DNA of 64,000 nt, from contig NZ_JAMGZJ010000077.1 in assembly GCF_025564085.1 (NCBI RefSeq), forward strand, positions 1-64,000, in the 5' to 3' direction. Both the position numbers and the translations under genes were made by a program. Below, piece by piece: positions 48,537 through 57,930 of this stretch. Within the stretch, counting starts at the first letter, position 1, and each line of letters begins with the position of its first letter. This stretch comes from Silvania confinis (GTDB taxonomy: Bacteria > Pseudomonadota > Gammaproteobacteria > Enterobacterales > Enterobacteriaceae). Below the pieces are notes generated by a model that saw only the letters and a program-made list of their open reading frames with translations, made no database searches and was not told the DNA's origin.

Positions 48537-50423
48537 ATGGCAAAAATAATGAAACTCTCGACAATCGCTGTTCTCGTATTGACTGCTGTGACAACCTCCA
48601 GTGCGTATGCAACCGTTGACCACACTCACGGTCAAATCGTCGCACATGCCGCCGACGGCACCTACTCTGTCCTGCAGAACGGATCGGTTTGGTTTGGTGT
48701 CAGCGCAGGTGAGTTGACCCAGAATCAGGTGGACACCTTCAACAATCCTAAGACTGCCTCAGCCCTGACTGACGCAAACCAGCACCGCACAAATGATCAG
48801 GCCGTCGCACTGGCTGATGCTAAGCAGGCTGCGAAAGACCAGTCTGACAAACAGGGTGCAGCGTTGGTTCTGGCCAACCAGCAGCGCACATCATCACAGG
48901 TTACCGCCCAGAATAACGCGGAAGGTACAGCATTGGTTCAAGCTAATCAGCAGCGTACCGCATCACAGGTTACTGCCCTGAACGACGCGCAAGGTGCAGC
49001 ATTGGCTCAGGCCAACCAGCAGCGTACGTCATCACAGGCTACCGCCCTGAAGGACGCGCAGGGTGCGGCATTGGCTCAGGCCAACCAGCAGCGCACCACA
49101 TCACAGGTTACTGCCCTGAACAACGCGCAAAAAGGCGCGGCGTTGGTGCAGGCTAACCAACAGCGCACTGCATCGCAGGTTGCGGCCCAGAACGACGCCG
49201 AAAAGGGTGCGGCGTTAACCGCCGCTAACCAACATCGTGGTCACGATCAAGCCGTCGCACTGGCTGATGCTAAGCAGGAAGCAAAAGATCGCGCTGATAA
49301 GCAGATTGCCAACATGGGCACCAAAAACGATCCGACTGGCACCCCGATGAACAGTAATGCTGATGGCGCTGCATTAACTGCCGCTAATCAGCATCGCGCT
49401 AATGATCAAGCGGTCGCACTGGCTGATGCCCAACAGGCTGCAAAAGACCTGGCTGATAAACAAGGAGCAGCATTGGCTCAGGCTAACCAGCAGCGTACCG
49501 CATCCGAGGTTACTGCCCTGAACGACGCGCAAGGTGCAGCATTGGCTCAGGCTAATCAGCAGCGTACCGCATCAGAAGTTACTGCCCTGAACGATGCGCA
49601 AGGTGCAGCATTGGCTCAGGCTAATCAGCAGCGTACCGCATCACAGGTTGCCGCCCTGAATGACGCGCAAGGTGCAGCGTTGGCTCAAGCTAATCAGCAG
49701 CGTACCGCATCAGAGGTTACTGCCCTGAACGACGCGCAAGGTGCAGCATTGGCTCAGGCTAACCAACTGCGCACCGCATCACAGGTTGCCGCCCTGAACG
49801 ATGCGCAAGGTGCGGCGTTGGCTCAGGCTAACCAGCTGCGCACCGCATCACAGGTTGCCGCCTTGAATGACGCGCAAGGTGCGGCGTTGGCTCAAGCTAA
49901 CCAGCTGCGCACCGCATCACAGGTTGCCGCCTTGACCACAGCAGAAACGGCGGCGCAGGTCGCTAACCCAACGCCTCACCTTGATACACCTGATATGAGC
50001 GCTGAACGCGCAGCCGCGATGAAACAGGCTATTTTAGAACACCAGGAAGTGATTGCTCATGATGCACGCTTCGTGGGTATGGACAGCCAACCCATGGCGA
50101 CGATCAATGTTGCAGCAACGACCCTGAATCCGAACACACCTGTCAGCGTTACGGTGAATGGTACGGAGCAGACAACGACGGCAGGAGCGGTGGCTCAGTT
50201 CGATCCACAGGTTCAGGTTTCTGTTCCAATGCCATCGAGTTATTTCCAGAAAACGCTGGTAAGAAGTGGGCAAAATCACGATCAGCGTTCTACCTCAACG
50301 CATGGTGGCACCGGTAACGGCAGTAATAATGCGGCGAATAGCGCGAGCGCACATGGGCTGGGCGGTGGATCCCATATTGGTGGTGGTTCTGCGCAGAGCG
50401 GCGGTTTCCACGGTAACTGGTGA
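48537..50423 (+). CDS. Secreted alanine-rich tandem-repeat protein, unknown function
   Basis: A ~628-residue protein I do not recognise. A signal peptide (MKLSTIAVLVLTAVTTSSAYA) is followed by a short N-domain (SVLQNGSVWFGVSAGEL). Then come a 31-residue unit type (ALTxANQHR..DQAVALADAKQ.AKD..DKQ, three copies) and a 23-residue type (GAALAQANQQRTASQVTALN plus DAQ, five copies at 48855-49205 and seven at 49464-49946). A ~100-residue region and a glycine/serine/histidine-rich end (HIGGGSAQSGGFHGNW) finish it. The repeats look helical; there is no YadA-type anchor. The start may instead be the ATG at 48549. Both ends of the locus carry the 43-bp repeat. Confidence 0.75.
   Translation: MAKIMKLSTIAVLVLTAVTTSSAYATVDHTHGQIVAHAADGTYSVLQNGSVWFGVSAGELTQNQVDTFNNPKTASALTDANQHRTNDQAVALADAKQAAKDQSDKQGAALVLANQQRTSSQVTAQNNAEGTALVQANQQRTASQVTALNDAQGAALAQANQQRTSSQATALKDAQGAALAQANQQRTTSQVTALNNAQKGAALVQANQQRTASQVAAQNDAEKGAALTAANQHRGHDQAVALADAKQEAKDRADKQIANMGTKNDPTGTPMNSNADGAALTAANQHRANDQAVALADAQQAAKDLADKQGAALAQANQQRTASEVTALNDAQGAALAQANQQRTASEVTALNDAQGAALAQANQQRTASQVAALNDAQGAALAQANQQRTASEVTALNDAQGAALAQANQLRTASQVAALNDAQGAALAQANQLRTASQVAALNDAQGAALAQANQLRTASQVAALTTAETAAQVANPTPHLDTPDMSAERAAAMKQAILEHQEVIAHDARFVGMDSQPMATINVAATTLNPNTPVSVTVNGTEQTTTAGAVAQFDPQVQVSVPMPSSYFQKTLVRSGQNHDQRSTSTHGGTGNGSNNAANSASAHGLGGGSHIGGGSAQSGGFHGNW
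48855..49205 (+). repeat. Tandem 69-72 bp coding repeats, block 1
   Basis: Five successive units encode GAALVxANQQRT..-type 23- or 24-residue repeats. They are diverged from each other at several positions, more than the units of block 2. Confidence 0.85.
49464..49946 (+). repeat. Tandem 69-bp coding repeats, block 2
   Basis: Seven units of exactly 69 bp, nearly identical in DNA and protein (GAALAQANQ[QL]RTAS[QE]V). The last three carry LRT instead of QRT. Such homogeneity suggests recent expansion or gene conversion and predicts length variation among strains. Confidence 0.9.
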
Positions 50424-50495
50424 TCCGCACGTTAATGGGTGATAACGCTAGCCGCCGCTACGTAGTGTGACATAGCGGCGATCGCAAGCATCTAT

Positions 50496-50519
50496 AAAGC
50501 GCGTCAAAAGACGCGCTTT
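50496..50519 (+). terminator. Terminator of the repeat-protein gene
   Basis: AAAGCGCGTC-AAAA-GACGCGCTTT, 10-bp stem. The stem is identical to that of the yebQ/htpX terminator at 52048-52071. Confidence 0.8.
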
Positions 50520-50574
50520 ATGTAATCCTGAATCGTTTTTTTATCAATTCCACATCGCGTCACGGGCCTGATTA

Positions 50575-50617
50575 CTGGCTAACCTGGTTACAAATCTGCG
50601 ACATACAACCAAAATAA
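50575..50617 (+). repeat. 43-bp direct repeat, copy B
   Basis: Perfect second copy of 48256-48298, 2319 bp away and in the same orientation, immediately upstream of the yebQ promoter region. Confidence 0.95.
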
Positions 50618-50670
50618 CGGTGCTAAACTCACTATCCTCATAATAATCACCATAATGCTAATTAATCCCC

Positions 50671-52044
50671 ATGACTCTAGCTCCCTCAGATGGCCTGCCG
50701 TTGCCGCAGCGGTATGGCGCAATTTTTACGATTATTATCGGTATTTCGATGGCCGTGCTGGATGGCGCGATCGCCAACGTCGCCCTGCCGACCATCGCCA
50801 GCGACCTGAACGCCTCCCCTGCCAGTTCGATCTGGGTTGTTAACGCCTACCAGATAGCGATTGTTATCTCGCTGCTCTCGTTTTCGTTTCTCGGTGATAT
50901 GTTTGGCTATCGTCGGGTCTACCAGTGCGGGTTGGTGGTGTTTACGATCACCTCCTTGTTTTGCGCCCTTTCGGATACGCTACACCTGCTGACGCTGGCG
51001 CGTATTGCTCAAGGGTTCGGCGGCGCAGCGCTAATGAGCGTCAACACGGCCTTGATTCGGCTTATCTATCCGCAGCGCCAGCTGGGGCGAGGGATGGGTA
51101 TTAACTCGTTTATTGTTGCCGTGTCGTCTGCGGCGGGCCCAACGATTGCGGCGGCGATCCTCTCCGTCGCCTCCTGGCAGTGGCTATTTTTGATCAACGT
51201 CCCACTGGGTATCATCGCCCTGCTGTTCGCCCTGCGCTATCTCCCGGCTAACGGGACCAAAAGCACTATGCCGAAGTTCGATCTGCCAAGCGCGGTAATG
51301 AACGCCCTGACGTTTGGCCTGCTGATCACCGCCCTGAGCGGCTTTGCACAAGGTCAGTCGCTGACGCTGATCGGCGCCGAAATTATCGCTCTGCTGATCG
51401 TCGGTTTCTTTTTCGTTCGTCGCCAGCTGGCGCTTCCGGTGCCGCTGCTACCGGTGGATCTGTTGCGCATTCCGCTCTTTTCCCTCTCCATCGGCACCTC
51501 GATTTGTTCGTTTTGCGCGCAGATGCTGGCTTTGGTCTCGCTGCCCTTTTTCCTGCAAGGCGTGATTGGCCGATCGGAAGTGGAAACCGGCCTGCTGTTG
51601 ACTCCCTGGCCGCTGGCGACCATGGTAATGGCACCGCTGGCGGGCTACCTGATTGGTCGGGTGCATGCGGGACTATTGGGGACGCTAGGTATGGGCGTGA
51701 TGGCCGTGGGTCTGTTTGCACTGGCCCTGCTGCCGGCAGCCCCTCACGATTTGGATATTATCTGGCGGATGGTTCTGTGTGGTGCCGGGTTTGGCCTGTT
51801 CCAGTCGCCCAATAACCATACGATTATTACCGCAGCGCCCCGCCATCGCAGCGGGGGTGCCAGCGGGATGCTGGGCACTGCCAGACTGCTGGGTCAAAGC
51901 ACCGGTGCGGCACTGGTGGCGTTAATGTTCAACCTGTTTGGCCAGGGCGGCACCCACGTGGCGCTGTTTACAGCCGGTGCACTGGCGACCGTCGCGGCGA
52001 TCATCAGCGGCCTGCGGGTGACACAGCCGCAGACATCGGAGTAA
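50671..52044 (+). CDS. yebQ: MFS transporter YebQ (DHA2 family)
   Basis: A 457-residue inner-membrane exporter-type protein with about fourteen membrane segments, same length as E. coli YebQ. DHA2 features are AVLDGAIANVALPTIASDL (~25-45), WVVNAYQIAIVISLLSF (~55), GDMFGYRRVYQ, and motif C GINSFIVAVSSAAGPTIAA (~140-160). The substrate is unknown. No strong ribosome site precedes the ATG. It lies 247 bp after the repeat-protein gene and shares a terminator with htpX. Confidence 0.92.
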   Translation: MTLAPSDGLPLPQRYGAIFTIIIGISMAVLDGAIANVALPTIASDLNASPASSIWVVNAYQIAIVISLLSFSFLGDMFGYRRVYQCGLVVFTITSLFCALSDTLHLLTLARIAQGFGGAALMSVNTALIRLIYPQRQLGRGMGINSFIVAVSSAAGPTIAAAILSVASWQWLFLINVPLGIIALLFALRYLPANGTKSTMPKFDLPSAVMNALTFGLLITALSGFAQGQSLTLIGAEIIALLIVGFFFVRRQLALPVPLLPVDLLRIPLFSLSIGTSICSFCAQMLALVSLPFFLQGVIGRSEVETGLLLTPWPLATMVMAPLAGYLIGRVHAGLLGTLGMGVMAVGLFALALLPAAPHDLDIIWRMVLCGAGFGLFQSPNNHTIITAAPRHRSGGASGMLGTARLLGQSTGAALVALMFNLFGQGGTHVALFTAGALATVAAIISGLRVTQPQTSE

Positions 52045-52047
52045 AAA

Positions 52048-52071
52048 AAAGCGCGTCTTAAGACGCGCTTT
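52048..52071. terminator. Bidirectional terminator yebQ / htpX
   Basis: AAAGCGCGTC-TTAA-GACGCGCTTT hairpin after an eight-A run, between convergent genes. Confidence 0.88.
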
Positions 52072-52090
52072 CAGTTTTTCACCTGCCGGA

Positions 52091-52972
52091 TTACTTCAGG
52101 TATTCCCCGTTTCGCAGCGCTTCAATGCGCTTATCCAACGGCGGGTGAGACATAAACAGCTCGCTCAACGACTTCGATTTACCGTTGATACAGAACGCCA
52201 TCATCGTGGACGCTTCCTGCGGCTCGTAGCTGGTTTTCAGACGCTGCAGCGCGGCAATCATCTTCTCGCGGCCCACCAGTTTTGCGGAACCTGCATCCGC
52301 GTGAAACTCCCGGTGACGAGAGAACCACATGGTGATGATGCTTGCCAGAATACCAAACAGCAGCTCCAGTACCATTGAGACAGCAAAGTAGATCAGCGGA
52401 TTGCCGTTGTTTGATTCGCCCTCTTCACGGTTACCCCCCATAAATCCGGCCGCGATCTGCGCCAGAATACGCGAGATAAAGATCACAAAGGTGTTCACAA
52501 CACCCTGAATCAGGGTCATGGTGACCATGTCGCCGTTGGCAATGTGGCTGATCTCATGGGCAATAACGGCTTCGGCTTCGTCACGGCTCATGTTCTGTAA
52601 CAGCCCGGTGCTGACCGCCACCAGAGAGGCGTCGCGGCGTGCGCCGGTCGCAAACGCGTTAATATCCGGTGCGTGATAAATAGCGACCTGCGGCATCGCA
52701 ATCCCTGCCTGGCGGGACTGATTCGCCACGGTGGTCATCAGCCAGCGTTCCATGTCGTTACGCGGTTGCTCGATAACCTCGCCACCCACAGATTTTAGCG
52801 CCATCCACTTTGACATCAGCAGCGAGATAATGGAGCCGCCAAAACCAAACAGCAGCGCCATAATTAACAGGCCCGTCATGCTGCTTGACTGGATTCCTGT
52901 CAGGCTGAGTACCAGCCCGAAAACCACCATAACCGCAAGGTTAGTGAGCAGGAAAAGCCCAATTCGCATCAT
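52091..52972 (-). CDS. htpX: Membrane zinc protease HtpX
   Basis: HtpX (293 residues, as in E. coli) is an M48 zinc metalloprotease of the inner membrane that helps FtsH degrade damaged membrane proteins. It has two N-terminal membrane helices (~5-55), the zinc motif [14 protein letters not shown] (~138-150), two more hydrophobic segments (~155-215) and a third ligand glutamate in [17 protein letters not shown]. In E. coli it is induced through CpxR. Confidence 0.96.
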   Translation of the reverse strand: MMRIGLFLLTNLAVMVVFGLVLSLTGIQSSSMTGLLIMALLFGFGGSIISLLMSKWMALKSVGGEVIEQPRNDMERWLMTTVANQSRQAGIAMPQVAIYHAPDINAFATGARRDASLVAVSTGLLQNMSRDEAEAVIAHEISHIANGDMVTMTLIQGVVNTFVIFISRILAQIAAGFMGGNREEGESNNGNPLIYFAVSMVLELLFGILASIITMWFSRHREFHADAGSAKLVGREKMIAALQRLKTSYEPQEASTMMAFCINGKSKSLSELFMSHPPLDKRIEALRNGEYLK

Positions 52973-53127
52973 AATATTCTTTTAACCTCTGTTTAACAAA
53001 ACGCACTTAACGATTACCCACATCGTAGGGTTATTCCGCGCATTTTCAAGGGTTGTCGGGGCGTAAGTCACCAGAAAGACACAACTTTACACATTCAAAT
53101 CACTGGCTGACGACGTGATGCGGTTAA

Positions 53128-53159
53128 CAAAAAAACAGGCACAATTTCTTGTGCCTGTT
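53128..53159 (-). terminator. prc terminator
   Basis: AACAGGCACAA-loop-TTGTGCCTGTT hairpin followed on the minus strand by a run of U, just past the prc stop. Confidence 0.88.
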
Positions 53160-53165
53160 GGGAGA

Positions 53166-55214
53166 CTATTTTGCCGGAGCGGGGTCGCTGGCAGGATGGT
53201 CTTTTTCGAGCTTCGCCAGGTCAATGGCGATTTTGACCGTCTCATCAAGATACGGATCGGGCTCCTGGTAATCCTTAGGCAGATCGTCCAGTTTTTTCAG
53301 TTCCGGTTTGCCTTCGCGTTTGAAGCGGTCATTGATGCGCGCCAGACGCGTCGCATCATCTTCGTCATTCTCTTTCTGACGCTGAGCGTAGTTCAGAGAG
53401 ACGATATTGCGCTTCGCTTTCAGGGCATTGAAACGGGCAATGTCCTTCGCGATGTACTGGAACTCAGGATCTTTGGCGATGCGTTCATCGTGCTGCTTGA
53501 GTAACGCAGGTCCGAACTGGCTGATATCACCCGACTTAACGTAGGTGGCAGCGTTGACGCTGTCCCACGGCAGGGCGTTATCTTCGAACTTCTCGCCGGT
53601 TTCCGTCTCTTCGTTGCCAGTTGGCATGATGATATCCGGGGTCACACCTTTACGTTGGGTACTGCCGCCATTTACGCGATAGAACTTCTGAATGGTGTAC
53701 TGTACGGAGCCCAGCGCAGGCCATTCCGGGCGCAGCATCTGGTCATAAATACGGTTCAGGGAGCGGTACTGCTGCACCGTGCCTTTACCGAAGGTCGGCT
53801 CACCGACCACCAGCGCGCGGCTGTAGTCCTGCATTGCTGCGGCAAAGATCTCAGACGCCGAGGCGCTGAAACGATCGACCAACACCACCAGTGGACCTTT
53901 GTAGTACACAACGCCATCGGTATCGGCATCTTCACGCACTTTACCGTTGTTGTCGCGCACCTGCACCACCGGACCGGACGGGATAAACAGACCGGAAAGC
54001 GATACCGCTTCGGTCAGTGCGCCGCCGCCGTTAGTGCGCAGATCGATGATCACGCTCTTCACGTTCTGTTTTTCGAGCTTCTGCAGCTGGACTTTGACGT
54101 CGTCCGTCAGTCCCACGTAGAAGCCAGGGATATCCAGCACGCCGACCTTATCTTTACCGACGGTTTTCACCGACATTTTCACCGCGCGATCTTCCAGACG
54201 GATACGCTCGCGGGTCAGGGTAACGATACGGGTCTTGGTGCCTTTACCGGCAGGCAGCACTTCGAGGCGGACTTTGCTGCCTTTCGGCCCTTTGATCAGC
54301 GCCACCACGTCATCCAGTCGCCAACCGATAACATCCACCATGCCCTGCCCGGTCTGACCCACACCGACAATGCGATCGCCTACGCTAATCGCCTTGCTTT
54401 TGGCTGCCGGGCCACCGGCGACCATGGAGTTGATCACGGTGTAGTCGTCGTCCATCTGCAACACAGCGCCAATCCCTTCAAGAGACAGACTCATCTCCGT
54501 GTTGAATTGTTCGGTGTTGCGTGGGGACAGATAGTTGGTGTGCGGATCGATTTCGTGCGCGAAGGCCGTCATCGCCAGCGAGAACACGTCTTCACTGTTG
54601 GTCTGCGCCAGGCGACGAATGGCAAATTTGTAGCGGCGGGTCAGCGTTTCGCGGATCTCTTTCTCATCTTTACCAGTGAGTTTGAGGCTCAGCTCGTCAT
54701 ATTTAACTTTGCTGTCCCACAGCATGTTGAGCTCGGCTTCATCTTTCGGCCACGGCGATTTACTGCGGTCAAGATTAAAGGTGTCGGTACCCGTGAAATT
54801 CATCGGGCGCTCGAGCACCTTGAGCGCGTATTGATAGCGCTCAAAACGGCGTTTCTGCGACAGGTTGTACAGGTCGTAGAACAGGTCCAGTTTGCCGCTG
54901 CGTAACTCATCGCCGACGACAGATTGTCTTTTGGTAAATTGTTCGACATCGCTCGCCAGCAGGACGTTATGACTGTAGTCCAGCAGGTTCAGATAGCGGT
55001 CGAAAATTTTAGCCGAGAAAGCCTGATCGAGGTCGAACTGACGATAGTGCGAACGGGTGAAGCGCGACGAAACGCGCTCACTGACCGTTGCGTGTTGAGT
55101 CTCTTCCTTCAAAACAGGAATTTGATCAACACGCGTAATCTCGTCCACAGCGAAGGCGTGACCTGTTATGGCAAACAGGCCCGCCAGCGCGGTGAGCTTA
55201 AAAAATGTGTTCAT
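53166..55214 (-). CDS. prc: Tail-specific protease Prc
   Basis: Prc (682 residues, as in E. coli) is a periplasmic S41 serine protease that trims PBP3 and removes proteins with non-polar C-termini such as ssrA-like tails and MepS with the adaptor NlpI. A signal peptide ends GHAFA-VDE (~22). A PDZ domain lies at ~240-325 (GIGAVLQMDDDYTVINSMV), and the catalytic serine and lysine are in VDRFSASASEIFAAAM (~430-445) and EPTFGKGTVQQY (~455). The start is chosen at the signal peptide; the frame is open further into the proQ end. Confidence 0.96.
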   Translation of the reverse strand: MNTFFKLTALAGLFAITGHAFAVDEITRVDQIPVLKEETQHATVSERVSSRFTRSHYRQFDLDQAFSAKIFDRYLNLLDYSHNVLLASDVEQFTKRQSVVGDELRSGKLDLFYDLYNLSQKRRFERYQYALKVLERPMNFTGTDTFNLDRSKSPWPKDEAELNMLWDSKVKYDELSLKLTGKDEKEIRETLTRRYKFAIRRLAQTNSEDVFSLAMTAFAHEIDPHTNYLSPRNTEQFNTEMSLSLEGIGAVLQMDDDYTVINSMVAGGPAAKSKAISVGDRIVGVGQTGQGMVDVIGWRLDDVVALIKGPKGSKVRLEVLPAGKGTKTRIVTLTRERIRLEDRAVKMSVKTVGKDKVGVLDIPGFYVGLTDDVKVQLQKLEKQNVKSVIIDLRTNGGGALTEAVSLSGLFIPSGPVVQVRDNNGKVREDADTDGVVYYKGPLVVLVDRFSASASEIFAAAMQDYSRALVVGEPTFGKGTVQQYRSLNRIYDQMLRPEWPALGSVQYTIQKFYRVNGGSTQRKGVTPDIIMPTGNEETETGEKFEDNALPWDSVNAATYVKSGDISQFGPALLKQHDERIAKDPEFQYIAKDIARFNALKAKRNIVSLNYAQRQKENDEDDATRLARINDRFKREGKPELKKLDDLPKDYQEPDPYLDETVKIAIDLAKLEKDHPASDPAPAK

Positions 55215-55233
55215 GCCGGGCCTGGCCTCCGTT

Positions 55234-55920
55234 TCAGAACAACAAGTGTTCTGCGCGTACAATCATTGACATACCAGAAGTCAGCTGTACACGAACGCCA
55301 TCTTTGGTGATTTCCAGTACGGTGGCGTCCATCGCATTGTTACCCGCTTTTACTTTCAGATTCTGACCGACGCTCAGGGCGTTGATGTCAGAAACCGGAG
55401 TATGACGCGGCTCTTCACGAGGCGCGCGCGGGGCTTTAGCCGCTGGTTGATCAGCACGTGGCTTACGCTCGGTATTCTCTTTGCGGCGCGGCGCTGGGCG
55501 CGGTTTGCGTTCGCGACGAGGCGCTTCTTCCTCACCATTGGCCGCTGCAGCTTCGCGTTTTTTCGCTTGCTGTTCGGCACGCTGGGTCTGGACGCGCGCT
55601 TTGGCTTCTTCAAGCTGTTTGCGAGCATGTTCAACGTGCTGCTCATCCAGCACACCACAAGGGTTGCCGTCGAGATCAACACGCGTCGCACCGGCTTTGA
55701 TACCGTAAAGGTAACGCCAGCTTGAAGTATAAAGACGCAGGGCAGAACGCAGTTGGGTTTTGCTGAGACTCATCTCACCTTCAACACGTGCTACCAGATC
55801 CTGAAAAATACCAATTTTCAGGGGACGAGCTTCGCCTTCGGCACTAAAACACTGTGGAAAACGTTCGGCCAAAAACGCGATCACTTCTTTACTGCTATTC
55901 AACTTAGGTTGATTTTCCAT
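55234..55920 (-). CDS. proQ: RNA chaperone ProQ
   Basis: ProQ (228 residues) is a global small-RNA-binding protein that also affects the osmosensor ProP. It has the FinO/ProQ RNA-binding domain (~1-120: [39 protein letters not shown]), a basic low-complexity linker (~120-175, rich in [13 protein letters not shown]) and a C-terminal Tudor-like domain (~180-228). prc follows 19 bp downstream, and both are transcribed leftward, as in E. coli. Confidence 0.96.
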   Translation of the reverse strand: MENQPKLNSSKEVIAFLAERFPQCFSAEGEARPLKIGIFQDLVARVEGEMSLSKTQLRSALRLYTSSWRYLYGIKAGATRVDLDGNPCGVLDEQHVEHARKQLEEAKARVQTQRAEQQAKKREAAAANGEEEAPRRERKPRPAPRRKENTERKPRADQPAAKAPRAPREEPRHTPVSDINALSVGQNLKVKAGNNAMDATVLEITKDGVRVQLTSGMSMIVRAEHLLF

Positions 55921-56017
55921 GAAATTTCCTGATTACAACGGACGTTGCCGACAAGCCGCAGGCATGAACAGGCGACATTATAATGACGCCATCCGTAAAT
56001 GCTACGTTATCCGTTGA

Positions 56018-56515
56018 TTATCCTGCGACGTACGCAAAGAATTTTTGATAATCGGTCGCGGCGAGGACGTTTTCAAGATTCGCCACCAGCTCGCGCAGGC
56101 CCTGTTCGTCGTCGGCTGTAAAGCGACTGAAGACAGTGCTGTCGATATCCAGTACACCAATAATCTGATTATTAACCACCAGCGGCAGAACGATTTCCGC
56201 GTTGCTGGCGCTGTCGCAGGCAATGTGCCCGTCGAATGCGTGGACATCCTCAACACGCTGCACCTGATTGTGTGCCACCGCGGTACCGCACACGCCGCGT
56301 CCGACAGGAATACGTACGCAGGCCAGTTTGCCCTGGAAAGGCCCCAGCACTAACGTCTCGCCTTCCAGCAGGTAAAAACCGGCCCAGTTGACATCGGACA
56401 GGCGCTCAAAGAGGAGCGCGCTGGTATTGGCCAGTGTCGCCAAAAAACTGGTTTCTCCCGCCATCAATGCCTGAAAGTCGCGATTTAGGTCCGCGTAGAA
56501 TTCTGTTTTGTTCAT
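56018..56515 (-). CDS. msrC: Free methionine-(R)-sulfoxide reductase
   Basis: MsrC (165 residues, as in E. coli) reduces free methionine-R-sulfoxide. It is a GAF-fold enzyme with its three active cysteines in GKLACVRIPVGRGVCGTAVA (two, ~84 and 94) and GHIACDSASNAEI (~118). It lies between proQ and the divergent letA. Confidence 0.95.
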   Translation of the reverse strand: MNKTEFYADLNRDFQALMAGETSFLATLANTSALLFERLSDVNWAGFYLLEGETLVLGPFQGKLACVRIPVGRGVCGTAVAHNQVQRVEDVHAFDGHIACDSASNAEIVLPLVVNNQIIGVLDIDSTVFSRFTADDEQGLRELVANLENVLAATDYQKFFAYVAG

Positions 56516-56646
56516 TATTCAATCACTTGGTTGTCTTACAGAGTTACAGCATAGCTTATTAAAATACGCATTATTTACGTTCATGCTCAAGATGAATCAA
56601 TTCATGAGTTAAGATAACTAGTAACTATTCATTTAATGCGCGACTC

Positions 56647-57930
56647 ATGGCTCTTAAAACACCAAAAATAACGCCGGTTAAAAAGATAACCGTCTATACG
56701 GTCGGCGATGCGCTTCCTCGTGCACATTATCAGCGTTGCCCCCAATGCGATACGCTTTTTACGTTGCCAAAGATGAAATCACACCAAAGTGCTTTTTGTC
56801 CGCGCTGCAACGCGAAAATCCGCGATGGACGTGACTGGTCATTGACCCGACTGGCGGCGATGGCCGTCACCATGATGCTGCTGATGCCGTTTGCCTGGAA
56901 TGAACCGCTGCTGCGTTTGTACCTGCTGGGCGTACACATCGACGCCAATCTGTTTCAGGGGATCTGGCAGATGACCCGTCAGGGCGATCCCCTTACCGCA
57001 TCGATGGTGCTGTTTTGTACCGTGGGTGCCCCAGTGGTGCTGGTGGCGGCCATCGCTTACCTGTGGTTTGGCAATATTCTGGGGATGAACTTGCGCCCGG
57101 TGCTCCTGATGCTCGAGAAGCTGAAGGAGTGGGTGATGCTGGATATCTATCTGGTGGGGATTGTTGTTGCTTCGATAAAAGTTCAGGATTATGCCTTCTT
57201 ACAGCCAGGAGGCGGCCTGTTTGCGTTTATTGCACTGGTGATCTTAAGCATCCTGACCCTGATCCATTTGAACGTCGAACAGCTGTGGGAGCGCTTCTAC
57301 CCTCAGCGCCCCGCGACCCGCTACAACCCAGCGCTGCGGGTCTGTCTGGGCTGCCATTACACCGGGCTGCCCGACGCGCGCGGTCGCTGCCCTCGCTGCC
57401 ACATTCCTCTGCGGCTGCGGCGCAACAACAGCCTGCAAAAATGCTGGGCGGCACTGATCGCCTCGATGGTGCTACTGTTACCGGCTAACCTGCTGCCTAT
57501 CTCGGTAATTTACGTCAACGGTGGGCGGCAGGAAGATACGATTATGTCGGGGATTATCTCGCTGGCGGACAGTAATATCGCGGTGGCCGCCGTGGTGTTT
57601 ATCGCCAGTATCCTGGTTCCCTTTACCAAAGTGGTGGTGATGTTTACCCTGCTGATCAGTATTCACTTCAAATGTGAACAAGGGCTAAAAACCCGCATAC
57701 AGCTGTTGCGTTTTGTCACCTGGATTGGCCGCTGGTCAATGCTGGATCTGTTTGTTATTTCGTTGATGATGTCGCTGATTAACCGCGATCAGCTGCTTGC
57801 TTTTACTATGGGACCCGCCGCGTTGTACTTCGGTACTGCGGTGATATTGACTATTCTTGCAGTGGAATGGCTGGATAGCCGCTTACTTTGGGATGCACAT
57901 GAGTCAGGAAACGCCCGCTTCGCCGACTGA
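56647..57930 (+). CDS. letA: Lipophilic envelope-spanning tunnel protein LetA
   Basis: LetA (YebS, 427 residues as in E. coli) is the inner-membrane partner of LetB in moving lipids between membranes. It has two PqiA-type halves, each with a zinc-ribbon-like site ([14 protein letters not shown]...FCPRCNAKI ~30-60; CLGCHYTG...CPRCHIPL ~230-260) and about eight membrane segments in total. letB starts inside its last codons. Divergent from msrC. Confidence 0.94.
   Translation: MALKTPKITPVKKITVYTVGDALPRAHYQRCPQCDTLFTLPKMKSHQSAFCPRCNAKIRDGRDWSLTRLAAMAVTMMLLMPFAWNEPLLRLYLLGVHIDANLFQGIWQMTRQGDPLTASMVLFCTVGAPVVLVAAIAYLWFGNILGMNLRPVLLMLEKLKEWVMLDIYLVGIVVASIKVQDYAFLQPGGGLFAFIALVILSILTLIHLNVEQLWERFYPQRPATRYNPALRVCLGCHYTGLPDARGRCPRCHIPLRLRRNNSLQKCWAALIASMVLLLPANLLPISVIYVNGGRQEDTIMSGIISLADSNIAVAAVVFIASILVPFTKVVVMFTLLISIHFKCEQGLKTRIQLLRFVTWIGRWSMLDLFVISLMMSLINRDQLLAFTMGPAALYFGTAVILTILAVEWLDSRLLWDAHESGNARFAD

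Noticed and set aside
48855-49946. The tandem repeats considered as a CRISPR array
   Set aside because: The units are contiguous, in frame and without unique spacers; they are coding repeats.
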